Shown: positions 44,231-52,841 of the stretch, piece by piece
Numbering within the stretch: position 1 is the first letter of the stretch
Layout: each line of letters starts with the position of its first letter
NCBI RefSeq assembly: GCF_031846185.1
Contig: NZ_JAVRIF010000002.1
Location: 248,001-312,000, forward strand
DNA from: Thalassotalea_H castellviae
GTDB lineage: Bacteria > Pseudomonadota > Gammaproteobacteria > Enterobacterales > Alteromonadaceae
Direction of reading: 5' to 3'
DNA length: 64,000 nt
Notes under the pieces: model-generated
Databases searched by the model: none
Told to the model about the DNA's origin: nothing
What the model saw: only the letters and a program-made list of their open reading frames with translations
Position numbers and translations under genes: made by a program

Positions 44231-47200
44231 TTAAAAGCTTGCTTTAACACCTAGGAAGAATTTACGACCAGAGAAAGAGTAATCAGATACTGTTCCAGGG
44301 CCACGTGTCATCACTTGTGCTTCTTCTAATAAGTTCAGTGCTTTTAACGATACTGAAACTCTCTTGTTGATTTTGTACTTAATCGCCGCATCAACATAGT
44401 CGCTATCTTCTACCCAACGATTACTTTTATGAGGAAAAGGTAAGTTGTTTGGTTGGAAATAACGTGAACGATATTTATACATTAAACGCATAGACAAGCT
44501 ATCACCTTCCCAGTAAATAGAACCTGAAGCTACGTTTTTAGAAAAACCCATTAAGTTTGCATCTGGGCTAATACCCCAGTTAGCAGGTTCTTCAGAATTA
44601 AAGTCCGAAACCGCATGGTTCCATGCCCCTTTAATCCCTAAACCACTCCAAATACCAGGCAATTCAGAAAAATGCTTTTGGAAGGTTAATTCAAACCCTT
44701 TAATGGTTGATTCATCTTCAGCCACTTGATTCACGCTGTAAGGAATTTCATGTGAATATTCACCAACCGTTACTGTGCCGTCTGCCGCAACATTTGTCAC
44801 TGTAGGAACACGATTTTCAATCACTAACTTAGTGCCGCCAGTGAAGTTTTTCCAATAACCGGCTAAGGTTACCGCCATATCTAAACTAGGATACCACTCT
44901 AAAGAAAGGTCATAGTTAGTCGCGGTAAATGGATTCATCATATTACCTTGTGCATAACCCGAGACTAATTGTGAATCATAGCTATCACATGTTGCACTCT
45001 CACTGGTATCAGCAGAGTTACAGTCAGTAAGGTTTTGTCCTGCAGACATAGCGTTCATCGCAAAACGAGACATTGAACGATAGACAGCAGTTCTTAAATA
45101 TACTTCGTCATTAAGGTGGAACGTAAGGTTAAGGCTAGGTAAGAATTCTGAGTAGTCATCTTCTAAAAAGACTTCACCGGTTTCTGAAGAGTAATTCCAC
45201 GTTTCAAGACCTGTTTCATCAATATCAAGCGTCGTGGGATCATCCGTTAAAAAGGATTGAGTTAAAATCGCTTTCTCACCCCAAGATTTAGAGCTAGTTT
45301 CTGTTTTAACATAACGTAAACCTACGTTACCTGTGACAGGAATACCCGAAAATTCAGTATCAATCCACGCCATTGCATATAAAGCCGTAGTATCTTCACG
45401 AACATCAACTAACTGACCACTTCGTTTATCAGGATCTTCACCAATATCGTAATAACCAATATTCGGGTTGTTACCGCCTGGTGTTAGGAAACCCACTTGA
45501 CCTAAATAAGCTCCAATTAAACATTGGGCATCAAACGTTAAGAAATTGCCTGCGTCGGCTGCACCACCAGAATTCGCCATAAATCCTTCAAGGCTATGAC
45601 CATTATCTCCACACGCAGCTGCCGCGGCCGTAACTTGCGCATGCTCATCAGGATATAAGCTGTCAAAGTCATTATTTGCGCCATCTCTATCAACATGATC
45701 ATCTGAATTCCAGTTGTCGTCAATAGGACGTCGAGAACCGTCATCTACATTAAATGCGGTTTGAATACCTGAGTAATCATATAAGTGTTCACGTGAATAA
45801 CGAACACCTGCTTCTATAGATGAGAAAATGTTGTAATCGTCAAAAGAATATTGAGTATCAAATTTTACCGCCCAAATATCATCTTCACGTTCATCGTTCT
45901 CACGGCCATATTCTAAATAAGCACCGCCATCACTGCCGATGAAACTAGCCATATCGCTAACATCAAAAGCTGCGCCACCGTAATTCGGGTTTTCGACTAA
46001 CGTGCCACCTTGTGATGTATAGAAGAAGTTGGCGTTTTCAATTTGTTCGTGATCACCGAGATACAATTTAGGTACACTGCCACGAGAATCTAATGAATAC
46101 GCAGTGGTTGATTCATGGCGGAATTTCGCTCGTTGGCGTAAACGGTAACGATAAGATTTTGAGTAAGAAGCATCAAATGAAAGTACAAGGTTATCATTAG
46201 GCTCAAAATCAACATTTAAGCCAAAGCCATCGTACTCATCTAATTGATAACGGTTTTCACCTTGAAGCGTCAGTTTACCTTCACCTTCTTCATAGATAAG
46301 GTTACCGTGATCATCAATAATTAATGTATCTGGATTTAAGTTTTTACCGCGCTCTTGAGCGAGCTCCATGCGATTTTCTGTATATTCAAGACGAGAAGAA
46401 GCGTAGTCTATATTAATATCCCATTGCTCATTAGGTACCCATTGGAAAGTACCGACTATATTACGACGTTCATCTTCATCATGGCCTGTACGCCAATATG
46501 AATCATCAGGGATAAAGAAAATTGAATCGGGATCAAATTTCGCTAAATGATCCGCACCATTAACACCAAATCTATCAGGATCAGCGTTTGGACCTAAGGT
46601 CACTAAATCAGCAGAACGACCTGGACTTACCATAGAGTCATTATCAGGCATATTGTTATTGCTGCTATTTAAATCACGATCACCACAACGTTCATTATCG
46701 CCATTGTTAGTAGTTAGGGGAGATCCGTCAGCGGCTCTAAAACTACAAGCGGCTAACGTGGTACTACTACCGTAGTTTTCTTCTGGATTGGCAGAATTAC
46801 TTTGTACAAAACCTAAACTGAAACCCATATCGCCAAACGATTCGGTTTCAAAACTTTGCACGGTAGAAAGGGTAAATTTATTACCCCATTCTGATTGGTT
46901 ATCAGCCGCAGTGTAATAGCTGTTATTTGCCACTTGTGCTTCTACCGTGGTTTTGCTTTTACCGTAATCAACGGCACGTAACGAACCCACTTCGATAGTA
47001 CCTGAGGTACCACCTTCAACTAAATTAGCTTGTTGTGATTTATAAATAGTAACTTTATCAACTAAACTAGAGGGGAATTTTTTAAAGTTAACTGCACGAC
47101 CAGGGCCAGCATTGGTAATAGTTCGACCATTAAACGTAGCGTAGCCCCAATAAGAGCCAAGACCACGAATTGAAATTTCGTTTTGACTACCTTTTAAACG

Positions 47201-47536
47201 ATGACCAGAGGCACCCGAAACATTTTCAATAACATCAGAAAGAGACAAGCCCGGTAAATCACCAAAATCTGCCGCTGCGATGGCATCAACAATAGCCGTT
47301 GTATTTTTCTTTTCATTTAGTGAACGAGTCATAGTGCCTCGCATTCCGCGCACTTCAATAACTTCTATTTCACCAGTTTTGCTCGCTACTTCTATCGTTG
47401 TTGCATCATCACCACTTTGCTCTGCTTCTTGAAAGGCATGAGCCGGTCCAGCAAGCAAAGCAGTTATTGCAGTACTTGCAATAAATGTTCGGTTTTTTCT
47501 TAGAGCGTTACTAATTTTATTAAGTTTCACGTTCAT
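44231..47536 (-). CDS. TonB-dependent receptor of the alginate locus
   Basis: A 1101-aa outer-membrane receptor, among the large ones typical of carbohydrate uptake in Alteromonadales. A signal peptide (ending AGPAHAFQEA) precedes a plug domain beginning IEVIEVRGMRGTMTRSL (a TonB-box-like V-rich start), then NEISIRGLGSYWGYATFNGR. The beta-barrel ends in FLGVKASF. It is first in the operon receptor-PL6-PL17-kdgF-MFS-kdgK-eda and presumably imports alginate oligomers. The promoter is at about 47609-47640. Confidence 0.92.
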   Translation of the reverse strand: MNVKLNKISNALRKNRTFIASTAITALLAGPAHAFQEAEQSGDDATTIEVASKTGEIEVIEVRGMRGTMTRSLNEKKNTTAIVDAIAAADFGDLPGLSLSDVIENVSGASGHRLKGSQNEISIRGLGSYWGYATFNGRTITNAGPGRAVNFKKFPSSLVDKVTIYKSQQANLVEGGTSGTIEVGSLRAVDYGKSKTTVEAQVANNSYYTAADNQSEWGNKFTLSTVQSFETESFGDMGFSLGFVQSNSANPEENYGSSTTLAACSFRAADGSPLTTNNGDNERCGDRDLNSSNNNMPDNDSMVSPGRSADLVTLGPNADPDRFGVNGADHLAKFDPDSIFFIPDDSYWRTGHDEDERRNIVGTFQWVPNEQWDINIDYASSRLEYTENRMELAQERGKNLNPDTLIIDDHGNLIYEEGEGKLTLQGENRYQLDEYDGFGLNVDFEPNDNLVLSFDASYSKSYRYRLRQRAKFRHESTTAYSLDSRGSVPKLYLGDHEQIENANFFYTSQGGTLVENPNYGGAAFDVSDMASFIGSDGGAYLEYGRENDEREDDIWAVKFDTQYSFDDYNIFSSIEAGVRYSREHLYDYSGIQTAFNVDDGSRRPIDDNWNSDDHVDRDGANNDFDSLYPDEHAQVTAAAAACGDNGHSLEGFMANSGGAADAGNFLTFDAQCLIGAYLGQVGFLTPGGNNPNIGYYDIGEDPDKRSGQLVDVREDTTALYAMAWIDTEFSGIPVTGNVGLRYVKTETSSKSWGEKAILTQSFLTDDPTTLDIDETGLETWNYSSETGEVFLEDDYSEFLPSLNLTFHLNDEVYLRTAVYRSMSRFAMNAMSAGQNLTDCNSADTSESATCDSYDSQLVSGYAQGNMMNPFTATNYDLSLEWYPSLDMAVTLAGYWKNFTGGTKLVIENRVPTVTNVAADGTVTVGEYSHEIPYSVNQVAEDESTIKGFELTFQKHFSELPGIWSGLGIKGAWNHAVSDFNSEEPANWGISPDANLMGFSKNVASGSIYWEGDSLSMRLMYKYRSRYFQPNNLPFPHKSNRWVEDSDYVDAAIKYKINKRVSVSLKALNLLEEAQVMTRGPGTVSDYSFSGRKFFLGVKASF

Positions 47537-47608
47537 CTCCCCCAGTTAAATTTTATATTTTAATTTTATTTCGCTGCGTAATTTACTTATAACAGCATTA
47601 TTGACTAA

Positions 47609-47640
47609 ATTTAACCAATACAACATCAGATTGTCAACCA
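47609..47640 (-). promoter_or_regulatory. Promoter of the alginate receptor operon with shared bipartite element
   Basis: On the minus strand TTGACA (47632-47637) and TTAAAT (47609-47614) are 17 bp apart. The same region holds tggttgacaat (47630-47640), a 10-bp spacer and attggtta (47612-47619). That arrangement recurs exactly before the DEH reductase gene at 50162-50190. Confidence 0.65.
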
Positions 47641-47674
47641 CTCATTTGACCAATTACTTCTTACTCAATATTAT

Positions 47675-47687
47675 TTGTTATTACCAA
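47675..47687. promoter_or_regulatory. Candidate FadR/GntR-type operator
   Basis: The 13-bp sequence ttgttattaccaa is a palindrome apart from one mismatched pair. It resembles the TTGGT-N3-ACCAA sites bound by uronate regulators of the FadR subfamily. It lies between the receptor and the regulator genes, so it could control both. Confidence 0.4.
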
Positions 47688-47842
47688 TAATTTATTGTAG
47701 TCTTTACATGGTATTAAAAATATGTAATGTAATGCTTATTTAAGCAAGGTAATGAACAGATATATTTTGCCAATGTTGATCTATGGCGATATTATGTGTC
47801 TTTGTTGTGAAAATAGAATTTCAGAGATAAGAAGGTACTATC

Positions 47843-48580
47843 ATGGCTAACCGTCGTATGTTTTGGCAAATTGTTGATAAAATTGAAGCGTCTATTAATG
47901 CCGGTGAATATCCTGCAGGCAGCCGCTTACCGCCAGAACGAGAATTAGCAGAGTCTTTTCAGGTAAGTAGACCAACCGTTCGCGAAGCTATTATTGCCCT
48001 TGAAGCGAGAGAGAAAGTTGAAGTAAAAACTGGCTCTGGGGTATATGTACTTGATACTGCAAATACCACCCTAGCTAAAAACAAAGTCAATGCTTTTGAA
48101 GTAACACAAGCCAGAGCACTTATTGAAGGGGAAGTGGCAGCACTAAGTGCGACAACCATCACTGAACCAGAGCTTGCTGATTTGCATCAAACACTTGTGG
48201 ATATGGAAAATGGTAAAGATATCCCAGAAGCAGATAAAAAATTCCATAACATTATCGCATCATCAACTCGTAATGCCGCAATGATAGCCTCCGTACAAAA
48301 TTTATGGGCGCTACGAAGTTCATCTCAAGAAATTATCCGTGATTATGATAGTGTTTGTAGCAAGAGTAATTCTCAAACTATTGCTGAACATCGCGCTATT
48401 TATCAAGCACTGAAATCTGGCGACGCTACCAAAGCTAGACACGCTATGCATGGTCATTTTAACCGCTTAATCAATAAGTTATTTGACGCTGAAGAAACCA
48501 GAGCTCTGGAAGAAATAAAGCGTAAAAATAGTGAAAAGCGCGGTCTTTATTCAATTGAAAATCTAGTACCAAGAGTTTAA
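47843..48580 (+). CDS. FadR-subfamily GntR transcriptional regulator of the alginate locus
   Basis: A 245-aa repressor-type regulator. The winged helix (residues about 10-75) shows YPAGSRLPPERELAESF and the recognition segment VSRPTVREAIIALE. The C-terminal FCD ligand-binding domain follows, with Asp/His metal ligands such as DKKFHNIIA and AEHRAIYQAL. Relatives (ExuR, UxuR, alginate-locus FadR types) sense uronates or KDG. It is divergent from the receptor operon and has an aagaagg ribosome site. Confidence 0.9.
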   Translation: MANRRMFWQIVDKIEASINAGEYPAGSRLPPERELAESFQVSRPTVREAIIALEAREKVEVKTGSGVYVLDTANTTLAKNKVNAFEVTQARALIEGEVAALSATTITEPELADLHQTLVDMENGKDIPEADKKFHNIIASSTRNAAMIASVQNLWALRSSSQEIIRDYDSVCSKSNSQTIAEHRAIYQALKSGDATKARHAMHGHFNRLINKLFDAEETRALEEIKRKNSEKRGLYSIENLVPRV

Positions 48581-49001
48581 TCATTCTATTAAGCTCTTAC
48601 TTTCCTCGTTTTCATTTTAAGTTCAACGTTAACGCGGCCTAACAACTATTTATAACACTTTGCTCTCTAGGCAATTGTAGTTTATCCCTGTCAGTATTAA
48701 CTTACTAACGCCTCCTTTTGCGAACTTTTCACTAAGAAACGTCTAATATTGCCAGGAAACGAAGCGAATCAATCCTGTCGATATTTTTTGAGATAACACT
48801 AAAATGTCAAATACCACTGTGCGAAAAAAGCATAAAAAAAGCCTCTCAATGAGAGGCTATAACAAAATTAAATCCATTTAATTCTAATCATCTAAACAAT
48901 TTACTGAAATACATCGAAATCAGTTTTTATAGTACGCGAGCACCTAAATCACCTTAGTTCTGAAATATATTCATGACTCCAGAAATAAGGATTTTAACCT
49001 T
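48581..49001. other. Intergenic region between the regulator and DEH reductase genes
   Basis: A convergent gap of about 420 bp. Apart from the dehydrogenase terminator at 48834-48858 I see no gene, repeat or operator in it. Confidence 0.5.
48834..48858 (-). terminator. Terminator downstream of the DEH reductase gene
   Basis: The arms agcctctc (48840-48847) and gagaggct (48851-48858) form a tight stem with a 3-nt loop. Read on the minus strand it is followed by a run of six or more Ts. It is about 145 bp beyond the stop codon. Confidence 0.8.
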
Positions 49002-49886
49002 CTACTTTTCTAACTGACTATTAAAGTAGTCAAAAATTACCGGTACATCATTTTGACCTAAACCAGCATCAACAGCTGCTTGTAAGTTTGCAGAAGTACC
49101 TTGTGCGATAAGCGATTCTGAACCTAAATCTTTTACCATTTGGTTAAAGTAACCTAAGTCTTTATTAGCATTTGCCACTGAAAAACCTAATTTCTCATCG
49201 CCATCTACCGCATAAAATTTACAAAATTGCATAAATGGAGAGTTAGAAGGACCCGCAGACATAATGTCAAATAGTTGTTGACCATCAACCCCTGCAGCTT
49301 TAGCTACCGCGAACGCTTGTGACATAGCTGTCACCGTTGTCATACCAATGAAATTATTAATTAATTTTGTTGTATGACCGGCACCAAGCGCACCAAGATG
49401 AAAAACATTTTCACCTTGCTCGTCAAGTACTGGTTTAACTTTATTGAAAGTTTCGATATCACCAGCAGCCATAATGTTTAATAAACCATCTTTAGCGTGT
49501 GCAGGAGTGCGACCTAGTGGCGCATCAATCATGCCAGCACCTTTTTTAGCAAGGTCAGCACCAATTTTACGGGTAGACGCGGGAATAGACGTACCAAAAT
49601 CAATTAAGGTTTTACCTTCAGACATACCGGCTAAAATACCATCTTCTGCATAGACAACTGATTCAACAACAGCGGATGTCGTTAGCGCTAGCATTACGAT
49701 ATCGCTCTTCTCAGCAAGCTCTTTACCAGAAGATACTTCTGTAGCATTACCGCGAGCAAGCACCTTTGCAACAGCATCTTTATTTAGATCCATTACGTTT
49801 ACGTTAAATCCACGCGTTTGAAGATTCTCAACCATGTTACCGCCCATAAGACCAAGGCCGATGAAACCTATTGTAGGTTTTGTCAT
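49002..49886 (-). CDS. 3-hydroxyisobutyrate dehydrogenase-family oxidoreductase, probable DEH reductase
   Basis: A 294-aa NAD(P)H enzyme. The Rossmann loop GFIGLGLMGGNM is at the N-terminus, the substrate loop DAPLGRTPAHAKDG near 121 and the catalytic lysine in GAGHTTKLINNF near 170, as in the beta-hydroxyacid dehydrogenase family. Alginate loci carry such enzymes to reduce 4-deoxy-5-erythrohexoseulose uronate (DEH) to KDG, the step missing from the rest of this locus. The shared promoter element with the receptor operon supports this. Other 3-hydroxyacids are possible substrates. Confidence 0.8.
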   Translation of the reverse strand: MTKPTIGFIGLGLMGGNMVENLQTRGFNVNVMDLNKDAVAKVLARGNATEVSSGKELAEKSDIVMLALTTSAVVESVVYAEDGILAGMSEGKTLIDFGTSIPASTRKIGADLAKKGAGMIDAPLGRTPAHAKDGLLNIMAAGDIETFNKVKPVLDEQGENVFHLGALGAGHTTKLINNFIGMTTVTAMSQAFAVAKAAGVDGQQLFDIMSAGPSNSPFMQFCKFYAVDGDEKLGFSVANANKDLGYFNQMVKDLGSESLIAQGTSANLQAAVDAGLGQNDVPVIFDYFNSQLEK

Positions 49887-50696
49887 GTTTAACTCCTAAA
49901 TATTTGCTGTTTGTTTATCTGAGTATGAGAAATGCTCACTTTATTAATTAAGGCTTTTTACAAATCAAAACAATTACTTAATTAATACTCAGATCAATGT
50001 CTAATAATAATAATCAGAACATTAATTTTTTATGAAGCAGTTTTAAAAACCATGCCATTAAAATGATAACGACTACTCTTGTGAAACTACTTCTCTAAAT
50101 TCTAAATTATGCTGAGTTTGATATTGCTGATTAAGTTGTTATCAAACTGCCGAAACAATACTAACCAATGCAAAGAGTTATTGTCAACCAATTTTATAAA
50201 TATTACTTACCAAAATAACGAATAATTTAAAACCACCTTTTAGAAGGTTTAATTGCATGACAAAATTAACATTTCATTAAGAAAGAAAAACATTAGAAGG
50301 CTCCTCGACTAATAGGCTTCTTTGACTAGCCAATGTAAAAGTCGATTTTTTATTCAGAGCTTTTATGGCTCAATCAGCACAGAAGATAAGTAACCTGTTA
50401 ACTTAGCCCTACTCGATTGCTACATTAGCCGTTAATTAAATATCCGCTTGATTCAAGTTTATTAGACTCTTCTACGGCTAATGCTAAGTGTTTAATATGC
50501 AATTTCTTCAATTTGTAACGGTTAAATGCAAACAAACCTTTGCTGGTACGCAACACTAAATTGGTAAGAACCTCTATTTTACCACAGAGCATTTTCTATT
50601 TTATTTCGTTAACTTTATTACTAAACAATGAAAAATGGGTTTTGGTGTTTAAAAAAAGTAGGTCTACACTTGAAATATCAGTGTTCAGAAAAGAAA
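49887..50696. other. Long intergenic region with the DEH reductase promoter
   Basis: About 810 bp. The bipartite promoter element of the dehydrogenase gene is at 50162-50190. A minus-strand frame of 55 codons at 50425-50592 (starting MLCGKIEVLTNLV) has ordinary protein composition but no ribosome site and no recognised relatives, so I do not call it a gene. Otherwise nothing distinct was seen. Confidence 0.4.
50158..50190 (-). promoter_or_regulatory. Promoter of the DEH reductase gene with shared bipartite element
   Basis: On the minus strand tggttgacaat (50180-50190), a 10-bp spacer and attggtta (50162-50169) repeat the element at 47612-47640 with identical spacing. TTGACA is at 50182-50187 and TAGTAT at 50158-50163 (18-bp spacing), giving a sigma-70-like promoter. 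Confidence 0.6.
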
Positions 50697-51587
50697 ATGA
50701 CTATTTATTCTTTATTTAAAATCTTACTCGTCACTTTATTTTGCCTAATACAAATTGGCTTACCGATAAAAGTTTATGCAACCGATACGGTTAGATTTTT
50801 AAAACCTTTAAAAGGCCATGAAAAAAGAACGTTACATAAAGATGAAGTCATCTTGCGTGCACTACAAATAACAGAGCCTGAATTTGGCGACTATCAATTT
50901 GAAACTTTACAAGTTGATATAACCCCTGATCGTGCGCGGCAGTATATTCAAGAAGGTAAAATTCTCAACACATTCATTAATCCTAGTAATTCAAAATGGG
51001 ATGAATACGCAATTCCGATAAAGATACCACTACGTCTTGGTTTAATTAGTTACCGATTACTTTTAGTGAATAAAGATAAACTTTCTGTATTTAAAGAGGT
51101 AAAAACGTTTGCGCAATTAAGTCAGCTAACAGCGGGGTTACAATCAAGTTGGGTGACGACTGAAATTTTTACTGAACTTGAAATGAATTTAGTTAAGTCA
51201 CATACATTTGAAGGGTTATTTTTAATGTTAAATAAGCAGCGGTTTGACTACTTACCACGCGCTATTTACGAAGTATTTGATGAATTAGACATTCGCAAAG
51301 GACATTTAACCAATGTCGTGATTGAGCCTAACATCGCCCTCTACTTGCCTATGGTGACTTATGTTTACGTGTCTAAAACTGAGCCCCGTTTAGCAAAACG
51401 GTTAAAAATAGGCTTAGAGAAATTGTTAGTCAGTGGTGAATTAAAAACCATCTTAGATAAATATTATCAAGAAGATATTAAACGAGCGGATTTGAAAAAT
51501 CGCACTATTATTGAAATCCCCAATCCAAACTTTACCGATAAGGCGGTGCTTAAGGAAAACTTATATTGGTATAAAAATTACTTGTAA
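50697..51587 (+). CDS. Periplasmic solute-binding-protein-like protein, orphan
   Basis: A 296-aa protein with a signal peptide (about 1-29, ending KVYATD) and the fold outline of amino-acid-type periplasmic binding proteins (SBP family 3). Features include IPLRLGLISYRLLLVN and the C-terminal segment LEKLLVSGELKTILDKYY, which is typical of that family. No ABC permease or ATPase is adjacent, so it may be a sensor-like or orphan binding protein. The frame also opens at 50628, but the ATG at 50697 gives the signal peptide. After the TAA the same frame stays open for 52 more codons to 51746. Confidence 0.6.
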   Translation: MTIYSLFKILLVTLFCLIQIGLPIKVYATDTVRFLKPLKGHEKRTLHKDEVILRALQITEPEFGDYQFETLQVDITPDRARQYIQEGKILNTFINPSNSKWDEYAIPIKIPLRLGLISYRLLLVNKDKLSVFKEVKTFAQLSQLTAGLQSSWVTTEIFTELEMNLVKSHTFEGLFLMLNKQRFDYLPRAIYEVFDELDIRKGHLTNVVIEPNIALYLPMVTYVYVSKTEPRLAKRLKIGLEKLLVSGELKTILDKYYQEDIKRADLKNRTIIEIPNPNFTDKAVLKENLYWYKNYL

Positions 51588-51744
51588 AACATTAACGGTA
51601 ATGAATACCTTTGGAAAAATTGGCGACAAACTAAATTATACGATTGCGGTTTGTTATTGATGAGCAAGATTTTTATTGGCAAAGAAAAGCAAAGTATTGA
51701 ACAATTCCCCCTTACCAACACTAAATATTTAATTCAGTTGAAAT

Positions 51745-51776
51745 AAAAAACACTAGGTTTAAAACTAGTGTTTTTT
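51745..51776. terminator. Bidirectional terminator
   Basis: Arms aaaaaacactag (51745-51756) and ctagtgtttttt (51765-51776) with an 8-nt loop. It separates the convergent binding-protein and PEP-CTERM genes. Confidence 0.85.
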
Positions 51777-51802
51777 AGCTTGTTGAATTTAAATAAAGCC
51801 AG

Positions 51803-52495
51803 TTATTGTTTAATTTTGCGCGAGGCTAAACCTATCAATCCTAATGCAAAGATCGCGATAGTTGAAGGCTCTGGTACTTCAACACCTTGGATAATATCAA
51901 TACTTGATGAGGCCAACAGTGTAGAACCGTCAAATGCTGAAAGTTTAATGGTGTATACGCCAATATCAGTATTATTATAAATTAAAGGTCCGTCAAAAAA
52001 CTCCATGTTCCAAGAGTTTTGTTGTGATGCTCCTGAGTTAGCATTATCGTTGGGGCTGTTAATTGGATCAAAAGATAAAAAGTTGGTTGACGCTGAAGGA
52101 TCAAAATCAATCTCCATTAAATAACTCAACTCTCCAAACTCAAATTGAGTGCCTGAAATGTCGATACTCCAATCCCAACTCCAAATGGAAGTGGTCGAGG
52201 CATTTGGAGCCCAGCCAAAACCAGACGGCGGTGCTATATTAGCAAAAGAGTATGTCCCATCCCCGTTACTATTATATATAGGCTGAGGATTATTATTTTC
52301 ATCAAAACGTAATTTTCCACGAATACCTATTTCAATACCGTTATTTGTGTCAACAGTAAAACTGCCATTTTGGTTACCAGAGCCAAAGTGAACACCATTG
52401 ACTAAATTTTGATCATAAAGTAAGCCAGCATTAGCTGCTCCACTTAATATCATCACCGTGCCTGCTATTGCTGAATTTATAAAATTAAATTTCAT
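51803..52495 (-). CDS. PEP-CTERM sorting domain protein
   Basis: A 230-aa secreted protein. A signal peptide (about 1-23, SGAANAGLLYD) precedes a glycine/asparagine/serine-rich beta-type domain. The C-terminus is a classic PEP-CTERM signal: VPEPSTIAIFALGLIGLASRK, made of a PEP motif, hydrophobic stretch and basic end. Such proteins are processed by an exosortase (EpsH) and are linked to exopolysaccharide and biofilm matrix. No exosortase gene is in the window. Function of the main domain unknown. Confidence 0.82.
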   Translation of the reverse strand: MKFNFINSAIAGTVMILSGAANAGLLYDQNLVNGVHFGSGNQNGSFTVDTNNGIEIGIRGKLRFDENNNPQPIYNSNGDGTYSFANIAPPSGFGWAPNASTTSIWSWDWSIDISGTQFEFGELSYLMEIDFDPSASTNFLSFDPINSPNDNANSGASQQNSWNMEFFDGPLIYNNTDIGVYTIKLSAFDGSTLLASSSIDIIQGVEVPEPSTIAIFALGLIGLASRKIKQ

Positions 52496-52841
52496 TTATT
52501 TCCCCTCATTTTCTCCCTTTATAAACAACAAACTAGAGAGTCACTTTAAATAATTACTTTGATTTTTTGTACTTTAATACAAAGAATATACCAAAAAGCA
52601 AATATATATAATTTACAATAACTTAAAAGTTAGGTGGAATGCACAAAGACAGATACTGTAAAATTAATCGACACTAGGTGAATTAATTATCTGATTAATC
52701 AATGAATTTAAGTAGATATTGTGAAAGCGTGAGAAGTGAGAAAACTTGATGAACATCGCCGTTACTTGTGAAGAAAAGTGAATACTAACTTCTCTTCTAC
52801 ACAAGTAACTTTAAATTGATTGATAAGTAATAAGTGTCAAT
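52496..52841. other. Intergenic region with an imperfect long hairpin
   Basis: About 345 bp before the PEP-CTERM start and after the TPR gene. Arms gttacttgtg (52761-52770) and cacaagtaac (52800-52809) pair perfectly over a 29-nt loop that is itself partly complementary. It may stabilise or end the TonB operon transcript, but no T-run follows. Nothing else recognised. Confidence 0.4.
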
